From Chara braunii (Eukaryota; Streptophyta; Charophyceae; Charales; Characeae): 29,165 nt of DNA. Both the position numbers and the translations under genes were made by a program. Where the stretch lies: the NCBI GenBank assembly GCA_003427395.1, contig BFEA01000150.1:2176866-2206030 (forward strand). The letters run 5' to 3'. Below the pieces are notes generated by a model. It worked only from the letters and a program-made list of their open reading frames with translations, ran no database searches and had not been told where the DNA came from. Below, one piece after another: positions 1 through 8,236 of the stretch; the stretch's first letter is position 1, and each line of letters opens with the position of its first letter.

Positions 1-18
1 GGGGGGGGGGGGGGGGGG
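1..18. repeat. Poly-G run at the window edge
   Basis: The window opens with 18 consecutive G residues before ordinary sequence begins. A homopolymer at the exact edge is typical of a contig that terminated at a low-complexity stretch or of a sequencing artefact. No biological role is claimed. Confidence 0.8.
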
Positions 19-71
19 TTAGGAGAGGGCATTTTTTAGGGTTTAGGTGCGGGCATCAATTCTGAGGCGGG

Positions 72-1311
72 TTGAACCCTGTCTCTGCCCGCGAACTGTA
101 CCTGCAAATACCTCGGTTGAGAAGGAGGGATCGTGAACGGCTTGCCGTGGCTGTCATGGCCATAGCCTGCAAAATGGCAGAAGATGCTTTTCACATGATG
201 GACGTTATCATGGGCCCTCCCCCAAGGAGTTTGCTTTCTGCAAACCACGGTGCTGATGCTTATCTGGCATCAGTGCTGGAAGATGAAGATGACGATAGAA
301 CCAGCAGGCACAATCTGTTGTGGTTGTGGCCTCCAATTGTCGACCTGCTGGACTTGCTCCCTCGTGCCTCGCCTAGATGGTGGGTCATGCGTCGGAGTGG
401 AGGTCTATGGGAGGATCTCCTTCCTGTTGACGATGTGCAGAGCGACCATTACATAAGCCTTCTCCAAATGCGACGGTCGACATTCGATCAGCTTCTGCGG
501 AGGGTTGGTACGTTGCTTGCGTAACAAGTAACAAGATTTCGCCCGCCTCTCCCGCCGGCCAAGAAGATGGCGTATGCTATCCACAGGTGGGCTCACGGCG
601 ACGCACATTGGCACAGTTGTTCTGCTTATGGACTCGGCAAAACCAGTGGCGTGAGTGCTATGCGAGAGGTTGCGGAGGCCATCATCGTAGCTTACTCGAA
701 TGTTATTGGGTTCGCATGGATGTGTTCGATCAGGAGGGTTTTCCCATTTGCTGGGGGTGCATAGAATGCACTCATGTGTTTATGGACAAGCCCCGCGCAG
801 GCGACGACGATGATTATTGTTCCGGCCGAAACACGCGGCTCTCTGTCGTGGCACAGCTGGTTGTGGACTATGACCTCAAAATCCTGGACTTCTGTTACGG
901 CGTCTCGAGGACCGTTGGCGATGCTCGTGTGCTGAAGTACACGTCATTGTACCGCAGAGCGTTGAAGGGCACACTGTTCTTGGATGAAGAGGCGACCCTT
1001 TCCGTGCCGCGAGGCCAATCATCCCCAGTGTGCTCGGTGGGTACTTGCTCGGGGACGGAGGTTACCCCAGTCTCCCGTGGCTCGTGACACCATATGGGCA
1101 GCAAGCCAATGTCATGCGAAACATGCAGGTCTTCGATTCCCTGCACAAGATTGTCCAATCTTGTGTAGAGCATTTTTTTGGGGTTTTTAAAATGTGTTTC
1201 CAATTTTTATATCGTCCACACGTGGCGGACATAAAAAGAGAAGGCTTGGAGTTCCATGCCTGTTGTATTCTGCACAATCTGCTGCAGGCGTGGGGAGATG
1301 TTCCCGAATAA
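72..1311 (+). pseudogene. PIF/Harbinger-type DDE transposase, frameshifted remnant
   Basis: Three reading frames must be combined to follow this protein: 72-524, then about 567-1080, then about 1030-1311. The middle part has the Harbinger block around the first catalytic acid (GCIECTHVFMDKP), a conserved stretch ending in GDARVL that supplies the second acid, and the last part has LLGDGGYPSLPWLVTPY followed by VEHFFGVFKMCF, which carries the third acid (Glu). In the family the first block normally reads GxIDgTH; here the catalytic Asp is Glu. With at least two frameshifts and this substitution the enzyme cannot be active. PIF/Harbinger transposases cut and paste DNA elements with short inverted repeats and 3-bp target duplications. 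The usual partner protein with a Myb/SANT domain is not seen. I could not find terminal inverted repeats; the left end may lie outside the window. Confidence 0.8.
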
Positions 1312-1583
1312 CACAGCGACGACTCTGATGGTCGTTCTCCGCTTGTGCCACCTCCCGGAGTCGATAGGCGAGCTGACGGATGCCCCCTTGAGTGCATGTT
1401 CGGTCGTGAACGCGGGCAGGGCATGAGAGACGCCTTGTGCAGAGGTGGTGCGCTTGTATGATCTTCGCAGGCAGTGGACAGACTCCGACGCCTTCATCCA
1501 CTTGTCTGATCTACGTTAGTCATCCGAGAGTCTGAGGGACAGTTGTTGTGTTTTTCCAGAACTAAAGTGACGGGCCACCAGTC

Positions 1584-2420
1584 ATGGCAAACGATGATGG
1601 TGAGAGAGGCTACGTGTGGGAGAGGTATGCACTGCGTGAAGAGTTGGAGAAGACGGAGCGAGAGGTGAGTTTCCTCCATAGCTTTTGGGTGGCGAGAGGA
1701 GACAGTGTCACTATGCGTATTTGGCACAGGAGAGAGGTATGCGAGACGCAGGTGATGCAAGAGAACAGAAATGCGAGGAGGTGGGCAAATTCGGTTGTCG
1801 AAAGACTTCGAGATGCACGGGCGAGGCTTATGCAATGTTGCGATCAGCTTGTTGTGCAAGCTATGCGGATGAGACGCGAGCTAGAGCGATGGCGGACGAT
1901 GTGGGAGGACAGCCGCATGCAACATGATGCAGCTCAACAAGCCTTGAGGGATGCGATTCAGGAGAGAGATGAAGCAAGCCGTGAGAGAGATGATGCAAGA
2001 AAGAGCTTGGAGGCCGACGAGATCGATCTACAGGTAGTGCGGGAGCAAGCGGACACGGCGTGGCTGTTCTTCGAAGATGTTGTGAACGTAGGGTCACCGC
2101 CAGCTTCCGAGGAACACAGTTTGTCGTTTGCTTTCGATGATCTGTCATTGACAGATAAGGGCAAGGCGCCTCTATATCCACAACACACAGGTGGCACAGC
2201 TGGTCCAGCCACGACGGGAAAAGATGGTGTGGTGTGTCCAACCTGTCAGGAGGTTTCTGCCCATATGTCGCAGATGGAAAGCGAGATGGTGCGCTTGAGA
2301 ATGGCGAATGAACTTCTCCAACTCCCTGCCTCCTTCTGGGAGGAGGCAGACAAGGAGTTGCAGAACTTCGTGGTACCTCTGACGTTTCTGCCTCCGCCTG
2401 CACGCCGTTCGTCTTCTTAG
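1584..2420 (+). CDS. Hypothetical coiled-coil protein, intact ORF
   Basis: An uninterrupted 278-codon ORF. The ATG at 1584 is the first Met codon after an in-frame TAA at 1563, so this start is natural for a single-exon reading. Residues about 10-165 are rich in Glu, Arg, Gln and Ala with few helix breakers and are probably a long coiled coil. A short CPTC pair sits near residue 218 and a second helical stretch follows. The C-terminus is proline- and serine-rich. No known domain is recognised. It lies about 270 bp downstream of the Harbinger transposase remnant on the same strand, so it could be a second ORF of that element or an exon of an unrelated gene. An intact frame among wrecked elements suggests youth or constraint. 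Function unknown. Confidence 0.5.
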   Translation: MANDDGERGYVWERYALREELEKTEREVSFLHSFWVARGDSVTMRIWHRREVCETQVMQENRNARRWANSVVERLRDARARLMQCCDQLVVQAMRMRRELERWRTMWEDSRMQHDAAQQALRDAIQERDEASRERDDARKSLEADEIDLQVVREQADTAWLFFEDVVNVGSPPASEEHSLSFAFDDLSLTDKGKAPLYPQHTGGTAGPATTGKDGVVCPTCQEVSAHMSQMESEMVRLRMANELLQLPASFWEEADKELQNFVVPLTFLPPPARRSSS

Positions 2421-2479
2421 TTGTCGGGGCAAAGCCTCCTGATAGAAGGGTTTGGTGTGCCTCTTTAAACAGGGTCCAA

Positions 2480-2480
2480 G

Positions 2481-2535
<55 letters not shown>
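2480..2535. repeat. Compound microsatellite (CG)n then (AG)n
   Basis: About nine CG dinucleotides (2481-2498) run directly into about eighteen AG dinucleotides (2499-2535). The first part is alternating purine-pyrimidine and could adopt Z-DNA; the second is homopurine. It lies just past the 3' end of the coiled-coil ORF. Confidence 0.9.
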
Positions 2536-2538
<3 letters not shown>

Positions 2539-2729
2539 TGGACACGCAAGGCCTTGCTTTTGTGTTGAATGACAATCCCTTTTTATTATTCGTGTATGAA
2601 AAACAGACGTTATATTTTTTGTTTTGCACTCTATGCATTCGTGGGTGTGACTGTGTCGTCCTCCGGAATATTCGAAAACCTGTATGTGCCAACTTACGCA
2701 ATCATATCAATGGATGTATCCCGTGACTG

Positions 2730-3131
2730 CCTTTTTTTATTGAATGGAGTACGAATTTATTTCAATCCAAGATTTGCCTTTTCACCTTTTTCGTCGAATG
2801 GAGTACAAGCTGAAAAAATGGAAGAATCGCTAATCTTCATTTTTTTTTTTTTTTTTTTTTTTCACCTTTTTCATCGAATTGAGTACGAGCTGATCATTGA
2901 AAAAAATGGAAGAATAGTTAATCTTCTTTTTTTTTCTCTTTTTTTTCACCTTTTTTGTTGAATGGAGTACGAGTTGATAATTGGAAGAATCAGTTTTTCA
3001 CCTATTTCACGTTTTTCGTCGAATGGAGTAAAAGCTGAAAATTTTTCAGAATCACTATGTCGTCTTCTTTTTTTTTCTATTTTTTTCACCTTTTTCGTCG
3101 AATGGACTACAAGCTGATAATTGGAAGAACG
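2730..3131. repeat. T-rich minisatellite with a conserved ~30-bp core
   Basis: A core close to CACCTTTTTCGTCGAATGG followed by AGTACNAGCTGA recurs at about 2741, 2793, 2873, 2959, 3018 and 3098, separated by poly-T runs and variants of ATTGGAAGAATC. Spacing is irregular (about 60-90 bp) and copies are diverged, so this is an old array. A further copy lies at 3574. No coding potential is seen. On the minus strand the T runs read as A-rich tails, so the array could derive from the 3' tail region of the minus-strand LINE at 4081-4938; this is inference. Confidence 0.75.
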
Positions 3132-3179
3132 ACATGACAGATAGCAGGTGGAAAAAGCTATGCATTTCAACAAGGGTTT

Positions 3180-3440
3180 CCCCACTTCGTGCGTCCTCCT
3201 CCTTCCTCGTCAACTCCACTCGTCCTCCTCCCTTCATTATTCTCCTCCATCCTCCGCCTTCCCCTTCCCTCCTCCTCCTTCCTCTTCGACTCCACTCGTC
3301 CTCCTCCCTTCATTCTCCTCATCCATCCTCCGCCTTCCCCCTCCCTCCTCCTCCCTTCATCTTCCACCCCCTCCCTCCTCTTTCCTCCTCCTCTCTCATC
3401 CTCGTCAGTTAGGTGCCGATCCTCCTCATAGCGATTCTTC
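3180..3440. repeat. Homopyrimidine tandem repeat block 1
   Basis: Nearly pure C/T on the plus strand. It contains two tandem copies of a roughly 84-bp unit containing CTCCACTCGTCCTCCTCCC, TTCATT and ATCCTCCGCCTTCCCC, at about 3199 and 3283. The apparent ORFs in it (Ser/Pro/Leu-rich on one strand, Arg/Glu/Gly-rich on the other) are compositional and not genes. Tracts of this kind can form triplex (H-) DNA. Confidence 0.85.
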
Positions 3441-3502
3441 CCCCTTCCTCGTCCTCCTAGTACGGCCGTCTTGCTCGTACGTCCTACTTCACACTTATAA
3501 TC

Positions 3503-3606
3503 TAGTACAAGCTGAAAAAATGGAAGAATTGGTAATCTTCTTCTTTTATTTTTTATTTTTTTTCACCTTCTTCGTCGAATGGAGTACTAGCTGATCATTG
3601 GAAGAT
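3503..3606. repeat. Outlying copy of the T-rich minisatellite
   Basis: The same core as at 2730-3131 reappears after pyrimidine block 1, with GTACAAGCTGAAAAAATGG at 3506 and the TCGAATGGAGTAC core at 3574. The arrangement minisatellite, pyrimidine block, minisatellite, pyrimidine block suggests that the compound unit was itself duplicated. Confidence 0.65.
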
Positions 3607-3892
3607 CGACGTGACACTAGCCATGGTGGGGAAATGCATTTCGACCCACTAACCAAGTATATTACGTCGTTGCTGCCTTTTCGATCATTGGCTTGTGGTG
3701 GCGACACTTCATCATCGTTGGTGCACCTCAAATTCAACGGTCAGAGATTTTGGCATCCGTGAACTCACAACAGGGACAATGCCAGCCAATCCCGTTCGAG
3801 GTAAAAGCATCCGAGTGGAAAGGACAATAACAGAGAACACTGTACCGCCGTTTGGAAAACAAGAGTAAGAGGGGGGACGGGGGCGTTTTTAA
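3607..3892. other. Spacer between repeat blocks, no gene seen
   Basis: This 286-bp stretch has mixed composition and separates the two repeat blocks. No coding region, RNA gene or clear repeat was recognised in it. Confidence 0.5.
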
Positions 3893-4140
3893 CATGCATT
3901 CCCCACTCCGTTCGTCCTCCTCCCTCCTCCTCCTTCCTCTTCGACTCCACTCGTCCTCCTCCCTCCATTCTCCTCTTCTATCCTCCGCCTTCCCCCTCCC
4001 TCCTCCTCCTTCATCTTTGACCCCCTCCCTCCTCTTTTGTCCCCCTGTCCTCTTTCGTCCTCCACTCTCATCCTCGTCAGTTAGTTGCCGATCCTCCTCG
4101 CTCTTCCTCCCTCCTGCTTCCTCCTTCCCCCTTTCTCCTC
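3893..4140. repeat. Homopyrimidine tandem repeat block 2
   Basis: A second C/T-rich block that is clearly related to the one at 3180. It shares CTTCGACTCCACTCGTCC, ATCCTCCGCCTTCCCCC and the closing ATCCTCGTCAGTTAG motif. It overlaps the 3' end of the minus-strand LINE-like frame, whose last residues are read from the purine strand. Confidence 0.8.
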
Positions 4141-4938
4141 GTACCACGTCCGCCCTAAACCATATGTCTCTCCTCTCCCGAACCGATCTTGCCTGCGTTG
4201 ATCCCATCGGCCATGTCCTGCTACCATCTCATCCTCTCCCTCATGAGAACCTGAGAACGAGGGGTCAGGGAAGTCCATCGGAGGGCGTAGCGGGAAGGAA
4301 GGTTCTATCATCGTCCAATCCTTAAAAAGTAGCCGGTAATCCCGTACTACTACCCTCTCCTGTTGTTGGACCTCTTGATTTCTACCACTCCATTCCACTC
4401 TAGCTATCCAGCCTCCTTCCACCCCTTCTAACGAGTTGGTGCAGAAGGCGGTGATAGCTCGTTCTATGTCCCTCGTCATTTGTAGCAGGTCCAGCTTAGT
4501 CTTCACTTTCTGCCATCTATTCATTATTTCCATTTGGATTTGTTGTCGGATTTGGTCGGTTGTCTCTGCTCCCTCCACCCTCACCACCTCAAGTGCCATC
4601 AGGCAGCGCTGCCACCAAAGTCCCCACAGTATTGCCCTGCGTCCCAAACTATACATGTTTTCCACGAAGGGTGATTCTCTCTGTGCCTGTGGCCAATGAC
4701 CCACTAGAATGACTCTCCAAGACCATGGCCATATCATCTTTCTCCATATCTGATCCCACCAGCGCACCGTGAGGTGTGTCGTAGGGCACTGCCTTCCCCC
4801 CTCACCCACTAACTCTTGCCGAGATTCTTGACTGACCCAGCCTTGCCAGGATTTCGCCTGTCTGGTCACCCTATCTGGCCCCCTCCCCCCTTCCCGAGAT
4901 TGCGTTCCATCTTTGATACTTGAATCATGCAGTATCAC
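4081..4938 (-). pseudogene. Probable LINE ORF2 C-terminal fragment
   Basis: A minus-strand frame of 285 codons with no RT domain but with the look of the tail of a plant-type non-LTR ORF2. It has a CP...WDQIWRKM stretch like the end of the zf-RVT zinc-binding module, then an aromatic and basic region (SLGRRAILWGLWWQRC) in the position where LINE proteins have an iW..Rn-type motif, then a helical charged segment. It probably represents the 3' end of a 5'-truncated LINE on the minus strand. The frame opens just after an in-frame stop with no convincing Met. Its last 35 or so residues run into the purine-rich repeat block and may not be ancestral. An unknown gene remains possible. Confidence 0.5.
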
Positions 4939-5442
4939 CTAAAGATGGCCTCGCCTCCCGGTGCCCCTCCGGGGAGAAAGGGTCGACTACACATTCTTGA
5001 AGGCGGGGCGGTGGACCAAAATATTTCAAAATATTTCAGTTCTGGGAAACACAGTATAGTGCAGGATAATGGGCAAAGGGATAGGAGGAAGAGGTGTTTT
5101 TCCTTCCTTAACATTCTGCACAGTCAATCCTCTGTGTGAGGTCTTTCTTCGCTTTATCAGGGAGGAACTAGGTTTTTCAGCAGTAGATATCTGGCATCTG
5201 GTATTGGGATGAAGAGGTTTTCTCCCTGTTCTCACCAAACCTGCACAGTTAATCCTCTGGAAGCCAGAGTAATCAATGTTGGCAGGTCTTTTATTCATTT
5301 TGTATTCATTTTATACTTGGGACGGTGGACCCGTTTTCCAGCAGGTGATGCTGCCCACCAATAGATGGAGTCTCTCCCCGGGTGCTAGTGGTGTCTGCTT
5401 TTATCAACACCGCTAGCATTGCAAGGGGGGTTGGGGTTGGTT
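4939..5442. other. Intergenic, retroposon-like 3' region
   Basis: No coding region is recognised. The two phrases GCACAGTCAATCCTCTG (about 5116) and GCACAGTTAATCCTCTGG (about 5242) form a loose repeat about 125 bp apart. The segment ends in a G-rich stretch and a 21-base poly(A), so at least its right part is probably the 3' untranslated end of a plus-strand retroposon whose coding part is missing. Confidence 0.5.
5384..5417 (+). other. Stem-loop upstream of a poly(A) tract
   Basis: GCTAGTGGTGT (5384-5394) can pair with ACACCGCTAGC (5407-5417), an 11-bp stem with one G-T or mismatch position and a 12-base loop. It lies 25 bp before the poly(A) at 5443. LINE and SINE 3' ends often carry hairpins recognised by the LINE reverse transcriptase, which would suit this position; that role is inferred. 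Confidence 0.55.
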
Positions 5443-5463
5443 AAAAAAAAAAAAAAAAAAAAA
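5443..5463 (+). repeat. Poly(A) tract (retroposon tail)
   Basis: There are 21 consecutive A residues. Sequence to its left is non-coding and sequence to its right is immediately LINE coding DNA in an open frame, so this is a junction between the tail of one plus-strand retroposon and the truncated 5' end of the next. Confidence 0.8.
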
Positions 5464-5464
5464 G

Positions 5465-6607
5465 AGAACGAAACTGGGCCAAGTTCGAATGTTGCACGAA
5501 AGAAGGACCTTGCTCATTGAAGCCATCCCTGACAAATGGAAAGACATTTTGGCGCCAGAGGGGGTCGACCCTCCCAGTACATGGTTTGTAAATTCACAGC
5601 CCCCACACGAGACTGTGTGGAAACTCACAACCATTAATAACGAGGGCACAAGAGAATTTTAGTCGTGGTCTGTAATAGGCTCATCGTCCCTAACTCTCGA
5701 CGAGAAACCCGCTGCACCACCGGTAGGAGTTGTTCTTCAACAGATTCGAGTCCTCAAGACTCCTCGATCAGATGGTTCGATGACATGCCAGCTGTTCGGA
5801 GAAGGCACACCAGTAATCCAACTCAAGGTAGACCCGTTTCAATGGGAATGGTCGGTCCAAGGCAATAGGGTCACTAACACCACACTGGCTGAATATTCAA
5901 TCAGAATGGGCTATACCTTTAATTAGCCTATAAAACATCCTAGGCTGATTGCTCAGGGTCGCTGGGCTCAACTGATGATACTAGAAGCGGTTGTTATTGA
6001 CGAAGCATTAACCTCGTGTTGGGAACAATTGAAGCTCATTCCCAATCAAAGACATGCCTCCTTGCTTTGGTTGGTCTCTCTGATTGCCACCCCGTCTGCA
6101 GTTTGGTTGGCAGAAAGGAGAATAAAAATTGACATGAAATGTTTGCACTGTGAATAGGCGTTTGAATCCTTTATCCAGCTTTGGTGGGACTGTCCGGCCC
6201 CCACATGCATCTGGAATTGGTTAATCAAGAAGTGGAATCGGATCTCTGATACGACATTTGATTGGACTAAAGAGTGGACTCTGTTGGGAGGTATTCCTAC
6301 TGGTTTCTCAAAATCGAAAAGTTGGGGCTATGTTGCCCAAAATTTCCGCACTGCATGTTTTGCAGTGATCTGGCAAAGCCGTAATGAGAGATTTTTTGAA
6401 AACAACGAGTGGACCAATCGTCAGATTCGTTGCACTATTGCTCTCCATTTGAGGACCTCCGTACAGGCAGATTGGCGGAGAAAGGTGGGAAACGACACAT
6501 CAGCTAAGGGCCTCCATTGGTTCCAAGAGACATGGGCACTACGAAACTCCATCGTGAAAGTGGAAAATACCCAACTGACTTTCAGTCAATGGTTACTTCA
6601 AGAATAG
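5465..6607 (+). pseudogene. LINE ORF2 C-terminal region with zf-RVT-like module
   Basis: One reading frame carries related protein for 1.1 kb. Landmarks are TLLIEAIPDKWKDIL near 5510, RVLKTPRSDGS near 5747, LAEYSIRMGY near 5890, a CLHC pair at about 6145 followed by WWDCPAPTCIWNW, and CFAVIWQSRNERFF near 6356. The CxxC...C...W pattern resembles the zf-RVT module that follows the RT in plant LINEs; its usual His is not apparent. Internal stops at 5660, 5924 and 6155 are all TAG, and the terminal stop is also TAG. No frameshift is needed. The copy is dead through truncation and nonsense codons, since the endonuclease and RT domains are absent. Confidence 0.7.
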
Positions 6608-6816
6608 GAGTATTATGTTTGATCTTCTTTTGGTCATGGCTCGCAACCTGCATCACTCGTTTGCTTTGGGACTGTTGAAATGGTCGCAGTAGACAGACAG
6701 AGAGGATTTGTAAGTGGAAGGAGTGTTGGTTCTTGAGTCTCAACGTATTAGTTGAGCAGAGTAGGGTTTCAGTAGGTTTCAGGGTAATGTAGCACCCTCT
6801 CTAGGCGTGTGTAGGT

Positions 6817-7026
6817 TTCTTTTTAGTCTGGGCCAGACCGTTCTTTGGTTTATAATTGTGTGTTGGTTGTAGCCTTTTATTCTTCTTTCTTTTTGATCTG
6901 GGCCAGACCGTTCTTTGGTTTATAATTGTGTGTTGGTTGTAGCCTTTTATTCTTCTTTCTTTTTGGTCTGGGCCAGACCGTTTTTTGGTTTATAATTGTG
7001 TGTTGGTTGTAGCCTTTTATTCTTCT
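6817..7026 (+). repeat. Three tandem 70-bp repeats in a LINE 3' UTR
   Basis: The marker GGCCAGACCG occurs at 6831, 6901 and 6971, an exact 70-bp period, with nearly identical unit sequence (TTTATAATTGTGTGTTGG and GTAGCCTTTTATTCTTC in each). Only a few substitutions separate the units. Tandem repeats are common in LINE 3' untranslated regions. Confidence 0.95.
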
Positions 7027-7406
7027 TTTCGGATTGTCTCCTTCCTCTTTTGGTAGGATTTCCATGTAGTTTGACTAGGGTAAGTTTATTGGATTGTGTG
7101 GATTTGCGGGTCGTGAAGGTGATTTTCTTTTTGTTTCCCAGGGTTGGGGAATGTCAGGGCAGCGGTCAGGATGCGGCCATTTCTGCCACTGAACTATAGT
7201 TCCCAACGCCTGCACCATAAACTGGGTAATGGTCCCAAAGTGACCTTTTCCGAGTTGTGTTGTGGAGGGATTCCTGACCTCCCCCTTCTTTTTCTAAATG
7301 AATTGCAAAGTTGAGTTGTAAAAAAAAAAAAAAAAAAAAAGTCTATCCTTCAGAAAAAAAAAAAAGAAGAAAAGAAAAAAAATGTTTTTGCCTAGGCTAC
7401 CAGAGA

Positions 7407-7622
7407 GATTAAACAATGACTCAGCCTGCGGCCAGTGTCGGCATAACAACGTCAGAATCCGCGCCACATGCATCCAGAAGTACCACAAAAGCAAAAAGGC
7501 AAAAGAAGAAAGAAAGAAAAGAGAAGAGAAGATAGAGAAGGAGGAAAGAAAAAGAGAGAAGAAGAAGACGAAGAGAAGAAAAGAGAAGAAGAGAGAGAAG
7601 AGACACCAGGATAAAAAATGGT
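7407..7622 (-). repeat. 3' pseudo-LTR direct repeat of the PLE
   Basis: This segment matches 12547-12789 in the same orientation. The first 110 bp or so differ at one clear position (C/T at 7429), and the rest is a purine-rich tract on the plus strand that has expanded or contracted (216 against 243 bp). Homology ends sharply at GATT on the left and TGGTC on the right. The ORFs inside it are compositional. Confidence 0.9.
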
Positions 7623-7661
7623 CCCCTGAACGCGATTAAAAATGAATGAACACGAAGTACA

Positions 7662-7724
7662 AACAGCTAGGACCCGACTAGTTTCGGTCTGCCGTCACCG
7701 GCGACTCATCAGGGGTCTTCTGTC
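7662..7724 (-). ncRNA. Type I hammerhead ribozyme of the PLE
   Basis: Minus-strand order: GACAG (7724-7720), AA, GACCC (7717-7713), core CTGATGA (7712-7706), stem II from G7705 to C7686, core GAAA (7685-7682), CTAG (7681-7678), TC (7677-7676), GGGTC (7675-7671), CTAG internal loop, CTGTT (7666-7662). Stem I pairs GACCC with GGGTC and GACAG with CTGTT. Stem II pairs GTC-GCCG with CGGC-GAC around a GTGA tetraloop, with a bulged A and an extra C. Stem III is minimal (CTAG), as is typical of PLE hammerheads that act as dimers. Cleavage is predicted after C7676. Every catalytic core base is present. Its position 40 nt before the 3' repeat fits known PLE architecture, where it would process transcripts at pseudo-LTRs. 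Confidence 0.88.
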
Positions 7725-7867
7725 GGTCGTAAGGTATCTAACTACTGTAGATGTACCAATTTATATCCTGTGTCTAAGAATTTGGAAACTCTAAACCTTC
7801 CGTAACAATGACTAGTCAAGTCTCGATCTGCCAATCTGCAAAACACGAAAAAAACGCTCGAGGACCC

Positions 7868-8094
7868 CGGGATTGAAACCCGCGGGTTACTTGAAAACAA
7901 ACCAAACCTCGGGACTGGAACCCGCAGGTAAATGTCCAACCACGACCACTTGTAGGCCCCAGGACTGAAACCTGCAGGTCTATCAACAATATACAGTCTG
8001 ACAGAACCCACAGTTAACCGTAGTAACTTTAATATCATCGAAAAGAGATTCCCGTACCAACTCTCTACACTTTGGGCCCCAGGACTGAAACCTG
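7868..8094 (-). repeat. Four T-arm-like hairpin repeats in the PLE 3' region
   Basis: Four short hairpins at 7868-7882, 7910-7924, 7960-7974 and 8080-8094 share a 4-bp stem and 7-base loop. On the plus strand the loops are ATTGAAA, ACTGGAA, ACTGAAA and ACTGAAA. Stems are CGGG/CCCG in the first two and CAGG/CCTG in the last two, a compensatory change. On the minus strand the loops resemble a tRNA T-loop or box B. A second phrase, GTACCAACTCTCT, repeats at 8054 and 8142. The hairpins lie in the non-coding 3' region between the ORF2 stop and the ribozyme. Confidence 0.7.
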
Positions 8095-8236
8095 CAGATC
8101 CACCAGCAAAAACAGACTGAGACATCGGAAAAAGGTCCCGTACCAACTCTCTGTACTGAGTCGACTCTGTAAGCTGCATCTATGCCCAATTTGTAAGAAT
8201 AGGGATCCAATGCTGCTAAAAGTGCGCAAATTTCCT

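Larger units (their letters stand above)
5464..7340 (+). mobile_element. 5'-truncated LINE (non-LTR retrotransposon) 3' end
   Basis: LINE ORF2 C-terminal coding sequence begins directly after the preceding poly(A) tract, ends at 6607, and is followed by a 713-bp 3' untranslated region and a 21-base poly(A) at 7320-7340. The 3' untranslated region contains three tandem 70-bp repeats. This is the standard result of incomplete target-primed reverse transcription. The upstream A tract may mark the insertion point. Confidence 0.8.

Noticed and set aside
36-50. Telomere-like TTTAGGGTTTAGG near the window start
   Set aside because: Fewer than two full units, with no array; it does not support a chromosome end.
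3134-4325. Long open frames rich in Ser/Pro or Arg/Glu/Gly on both strands
   Set aside because: They come from homopyrimidine/homopurine repeats with few possible stop codons and have no domain-like composition.
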